29,605 bases of DNA, from IMG/VR virus record IMGVR_UViG_3300025133_000452, positions 1-29,605 of that record, one strand, 5' to 3'. The position numbers were made by a program, and so were the translations under genes. The first letter of the stretch is position 1. Every line of letters starts with the position of its first letter. This document shows, in pieces, positions 27,330 to 29,605 of this stretch. Source of the stretch: a virus. The notes beneath the pieces are model-generated. The model was given only the letters and a program-made list of their open reading frames with translations. It was not told where the DNA came from and ran no database searches.

Positions 27330-28268
27330 ATGAAAATCAACAAAAACCTTTTATCTAAAATTATATTGGAAGAAATCGAGAGCCTTGAAGAAAAGGGCTC
27401 AAAGCAAAAAAACAAGGAACGGCAGAAACGGCAGCAGAAAAAGCAAGCCCGACGAAAAGCCCGTAAAGCCAAAGCCGCTTCCCCCAAACAAGGCAAGCCA
27501 CAAAAAGAGAAGTCAGCGAAGCGCACACCGGAAGAAGTCAAAGCAAAAGCGGAAGCAGAACAGAAGAAGCGGGACGCACAAGAGGCTAAATTTCAACAAG
27601 CAGCTTTTGGCGATAAAGAAGAGGGCGGCGAAGCCAAGCAGGACAAAGCTGACCCACAAGCCGCAGCCAAAGAGGCTGCCCAACAGGACAAAAAGACAGA
27701 AAAGGCAACTACCAAAACAGGACTTCAGGCTGCAACTGGCGAAAAAGTTGATACTGATGAACAACCAGAAGAGATACAAAAAGTAAGTAACGAGATCCAA
27801 AAACTTCAGAAGAAATTACAATCCTGGGCTAATAAAGCAGTAGCCAAGGTACCAAAAACTGGAGACGCCGCAATCGACAAGGAAGCAAAATTAGCAATCC
27901 TAAAAATACCGATGGCACTAAAGGTAGCAAATCAAAACATAAATAAGATTTCCAAACAAGACAACGAAGCCTTACAAGCCGTCTTGAACAACAAAAAGCC
28001 GCAAGAAGCGTCCTCCGATGCTCCGACAGAAGACGAGGAGCTTGCCGCTGCCAACAGAAAAGAAGAGGATTTCATGGGGTATCTTAGAAACTTGGTCAGA
28101 GAAGAAGTGAACGAGTGCGGCGGGATGCCTTTGCCAGTCCACCCCTCAGATCCAGAAAAAATCCGCATCGTAGTCGGAAAGAGGGACGAAGAGGATGAGG
28201 AAGAAACTCTTGAGGTTGAACTAGGTGAACTTTTGGCTTCTGAACTAAATTCCAAAGACGACAAATAA
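27330..28268 (+). CDS. Lys/Ala/Glu-rich protein with possible capsid-targeting N-terminus
   Basis: A 312-residue protein of no recognised family. Residues 1-21 (MKINKNLLSKIILEEIESLE then E) form an amphipathic helix. Residues ~22-120 are extremely Lys/Arg/Gln/Ala-rich and probably disordered or coiled coil. About 145-215 are helical with hydrophobic spacing (NEIQKLQKKLQSWANKAVAK), 240-265 hold a second helix with NLVREEVNE, and the tail is very acidic (EEDEEETLEVELGE). The basic front and acidic end suggest a nucleic-acid- or scaffold-related protein. The N-terminus resembles T4 capsid-targeting sequences and has L/I-x-E sites (ILE, LEE, LEE) like those cut by gp21 protease. That is an inference. 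The neighbours are DNA-metabolism genes. TGGGAGA precedes the ATG. Confidence 0.72.
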   Translation: MKINKNLLSKIILEEIESLEEKGSKQKNKERQKRQQKKQARRKARKAKAASPKQGKPQKEKSAKRTPEEVKAKAEAEQKKRDAQEAKFQQAAFGDKEEGGEAKQDKADPQAAAKEAAQQDKKTEKATTKTGLQAATGEKVDTDEQPEEIQKVSNEIQKLQKKLQSWANKAVAKVPKTGDAAIDKEAKLAILKIPMALKVANQNINKISKQDNEALQAVLNNKKPQEASSDAPTEDEELAAANRKEEDFMGYLRNLVREEVNECGGMPLPVHPSDPEKIRIVVGKRDEEDEEETLEVELGELLASELNSKDDK

Positions 28269-28271
28269 AAT

Positions 28272-28300
28272 TTGACATTCTTCGAAAAGCCCGTTATAGT
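28272..28300 (+). promoter_or_regulatory. Strong sigma70 promoter for the primase gene, predicted leaderless
   Basis: A perfect -35 TTGACA (28272-28277), a 17-base spacer and -10 TATAGT (28295-28300, 5/6). It begins four bases after the stop of the preceding gene. The expected +1 is near 28306-28307, where the primase ATG begins. The -10 lies between short inverse complements (AGCCC and GGGTT, 28289-28293 and 28301-28305), which might form an operator. Confidence 0.72.
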
Positions 28301-28305
28301 GGGTT

Positions 28306-29235
28306 ATGGATGAAATTAGAAAAAGACGGATCATAACGGAAGTTCTTGGACGACCTTATAAGCAGGGTAAAGAATTTCTATACCCTTCTCGCTGTTGCGG
28401 GCACCACAAAAATAAACTTTCCATCAACTTTGAAAAAAGCGTGGCTAAATGCTGGGTTTGCGACTGGAAGGTAAAAAGCCTCAGAAACATTGTTTTTCGG
28501 TGGGGAAACAGGAAACAAAAAACAGAGTGGGTCGAGATAGATTCTTGTATTCCACAGGGAGAACTTGAAGATCTCTTCAAGGAAGAAGAAAAGCAAAAGC
28601 AAAGAATTGACCTCCCAGAAGAATTTAAAACTCTTTCTGGCAAAGCCTCTATTTTACAAAGGCGAGCAAGAACCTACCTCAAAAAGAGAGGCGTAACACC
28701 AGAGGATATTCTTAAATGGAGAATAGGTTATATCGGCTCAGGAGACTTCTCAGAAAGAATTGTATTCCCTTCCTTTAACACAGAAGGGTATTGCAACTTT
28801 TTTACGGCTAGGGCTTATGCCAAAAAATGGCCTAACTACCTAAACGGACCCGGTAATAAAGATATCATCTTCAATGATCTTTTTGTGGACTGGACACAGC
28901 CTGTAACTTTAGTTGAGGGAGTCTTTGACGCCATCATCGCTGGAGACAACGCAATACCAATCTTAGGTTCAACACTAAGGAAAAATAGCCTGCTTTTTCA
29001 AAAGATAGCGGATAAAAGTGTTCCTGTCTATTTGGCTCTTGATCCCGACGCTGACAAAAAGTCTTTACAGATCGCTAAAAACCTGTTACAATATGGGATA
29101 GAGGTTTATAAAATAGACGTTTCTCCTTATAAAGATGTTGGAGAAATGACAAAAGAACAATTTCAAGAACGAAAAGAAGCTGCCACCTTAATCGACAACA
29201 CTACACTTGTCTTACAGACTGCCCTGTCCATATAA
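28306..29235 (+). CDS. 61: DNA primase, DnaG/T4 gp61 type
   Basis: A 309-residue Toprim primase that should make RNA primers for lagging-strand synthesis together with the phage helicase. The N-terminal zinc-binding region has C30, C31, H33/H34 and the knuckle C49-W-V-C52, comparable to the CHC2 ribbon. The catalytic Toprim part shows VTLVEGVFDAI (E204, D208) and YLALDPDAD (D246, D248, D250), with D277 downstream. T4 gp61 is 342 residues, so the size fits. An in-frame TAG at 28297-28299 and the lack of alternative starts fix ATG 28306. There is no Shine-Dalgarno at usable spacing, and the promoter -10 ends five bases before the ATG, so translation is probably leaderless. The SbcD-like nuclease gene follows after 13 bases. 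Confidence 0.88.
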   Translation: MDEIRKRRIITEVLGRPYKQGKEFLYPSRCCGHHKNKLSINFEKSVAKCWVCDWKVKSLRNIVFRWGNRKQKTEWVEIDSCIPQGELEDLFKEEEKQKQRIDLPEEFKTLSGKASILQRRARTYLKKRGVTPEDILKWRIGYIGSGDFSERIVFPSFNTEGYCNFFTARAYAKKWPNYLNGPGNKDIIFNDLFVDWTQPVTLVEGVFDAIIAGDNAIPILGSTLRKNSLLFQKIADKSVPVYLALDPDADKKSLQIAKNLLQYGIEVYKIDVSPYKDVGEMTKEQFQERKEAATLIDNTTLVLQTALSI

Positions 29236-29248
29236 AAGAGAGAATAAT

Positions 29249-29605
29249 ATGAGAATAGCCCACTTCGGGGACACCCATATCAAAAATCTGAAATATCACT
29301 ATGAATACAAAAAAGCATTTGAGGAAATTTATAAGACCCTGCGGGCACAAAATGTAGACTACATCGTCCATTGTGGCGACCTGGCTCACACAAAAACACA
29401 ACTCTCTCCAGAGTATTTTGAACTAGCCACAGATTTCTTGAAGAACTTGGCTGACATCGCCGAGACCCATATCATCCTTGGGAATCACGACGGCAACCTA
29501 CGGAATAGCAGCCGCCAAGATGCCATCACCCCAATCGTGGAAGCCCTCGACCACGCAAGTCTAATCCTCCACAAGTATTCTGGCGAGGTTCAGTTAGAGG
29601 ACGAC
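29249..29605 (+). CDS. 47: SbcD/Mre11-type recombination endonuclease (gp47-like), 3' partial
   Basis: The first 119 residues of a calcineurin-like metallophosphoesterase; the frame is open to the right edge. The three metal-binding motifs are present: GDTHI (D8, H10), HCGDLAH (D44, H47) and GNHDGN (N79, H80, D81). In T4, gp47 partners the SMC-like ATPase gp46 to resect DNA ends for recombination-dependent replication and host DNA degradation. A gp46 homologue would be expected just beyond the window. The start is supported by AAGAGAG about 8 bases upstream of ATG. Its place after the primase makes this a replication/recombination operon. Confidence 0.9.
   Translation, partial: MRIAHFGDTHIKNLKYHYEYKKAFEEIYKTLRAQNVDYIVHCGDLAHTKTQLSPEYFELATDFLKNLADIAETHIILGNHDGNLRNSSRQDAITPIVEALDHASLILHKYSGEVQLEDD

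Noticed and set aside
27385-27786. Overlapping 133-codon + strand frame within the Lys-rich gene
   Set aside because: Its composition is almost entirely Lys/Arg/Gln/Pro, as expected from reading an AAG/GCA-rich gene in another frame. No convincing ribosome site or structure is present.
27513-27800. Antisense frame rich in Phe/Leu/Cys opposite the Lys-rich gene, membrane-like
   Set aside because: The hydrophobicity is the mirror image of Lys/Gln/Ala codons on the + strand; every real gene here is on the + strand.
1-29605. tRNA genes, CRISPR arrays, insertion sequences, integrase or attachment sites
   Set aside because: No gap exceeds about 75 bases, no spaced direct repeats were noticed, and no transposase or integrase motif appears in any frame.

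Overview
The window is a gene-dense piece of a tailed-phage genome, most likely a large contractile-tailed (T4-like in the broad sense) virus of a Gram-negative, possibly marine, bacterium. The evidence is a gp25-like and a gp6-like baseplate wedge gene in T4 order, a run of very large virion-type proteins, and then a RuvC-like resolvase, a DnaG/gp61-type primase and an SbcD/gp47-type nuclease. All fifteen main genes lie on the + strand, many with touching or overlapping stop/start codons (TAATG, TGATG, TAAATG). Intergenic gaps never exceed about 75 bases. I see no tRNA, IS element, CRISPR array or integrase. Host and lineage are inferred only from gene content and from sigma70-like promoters.

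Region 1 (about 1-26708) is a structural module. It runs: an unrecognised protein open at the left edge; gp25-like and gp6-like wedge proteins; a DNRLRE-type beta-rich protein; a giant 3432-residue protein with two LamG-like regions, a 'KGT' segment reminiscent of the P2 gpI tail family and a histidine-rich C-terminus; a 295-residue protein; a 1170-residue protein that also ends in an HxH-rich tail; a 1079-residue protein with an FN3-like segment; and three smaller virion-type proteins. Two of those three (24268-25491 and 25491-26708) look like diverged tandem paralogues. Together these probably build the baseplate, its periphery and fibre-like or host-contact structures.

Region 2 (26721-29605) is a DNA-metabolism module: RuvC-like resolvase, a Lys/Ala/Glu-rich protein of unknown role, a Toprim primase and the start of an SbcD/Mre11-type nuclease. 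Its transcription signals look different. A TTGACA-17 bp-TATAGT promoter sits directly against the primase ATG, and an extended -10 (TGaTATAAT) sits directly against the resolvase ATG. Neither gene has a Shine-Dalgarno sequence, whereas most structural genes do, so both may be leaderless. The long structural block has no comparably good sigma70 promoter that I could see, which fits a late block followed by an early or middle block.

The points most worth a second look are the two putative leaderless replication genes, the 10.3-kb baseplate/tail gene, the HxH-rich C-termini shared by two large proteins, a shared N-terminal 'LT-x-x-G' module in two otherwise different proteins, and a capsid-targeting-like N-terminus on the Lys-rich protein.
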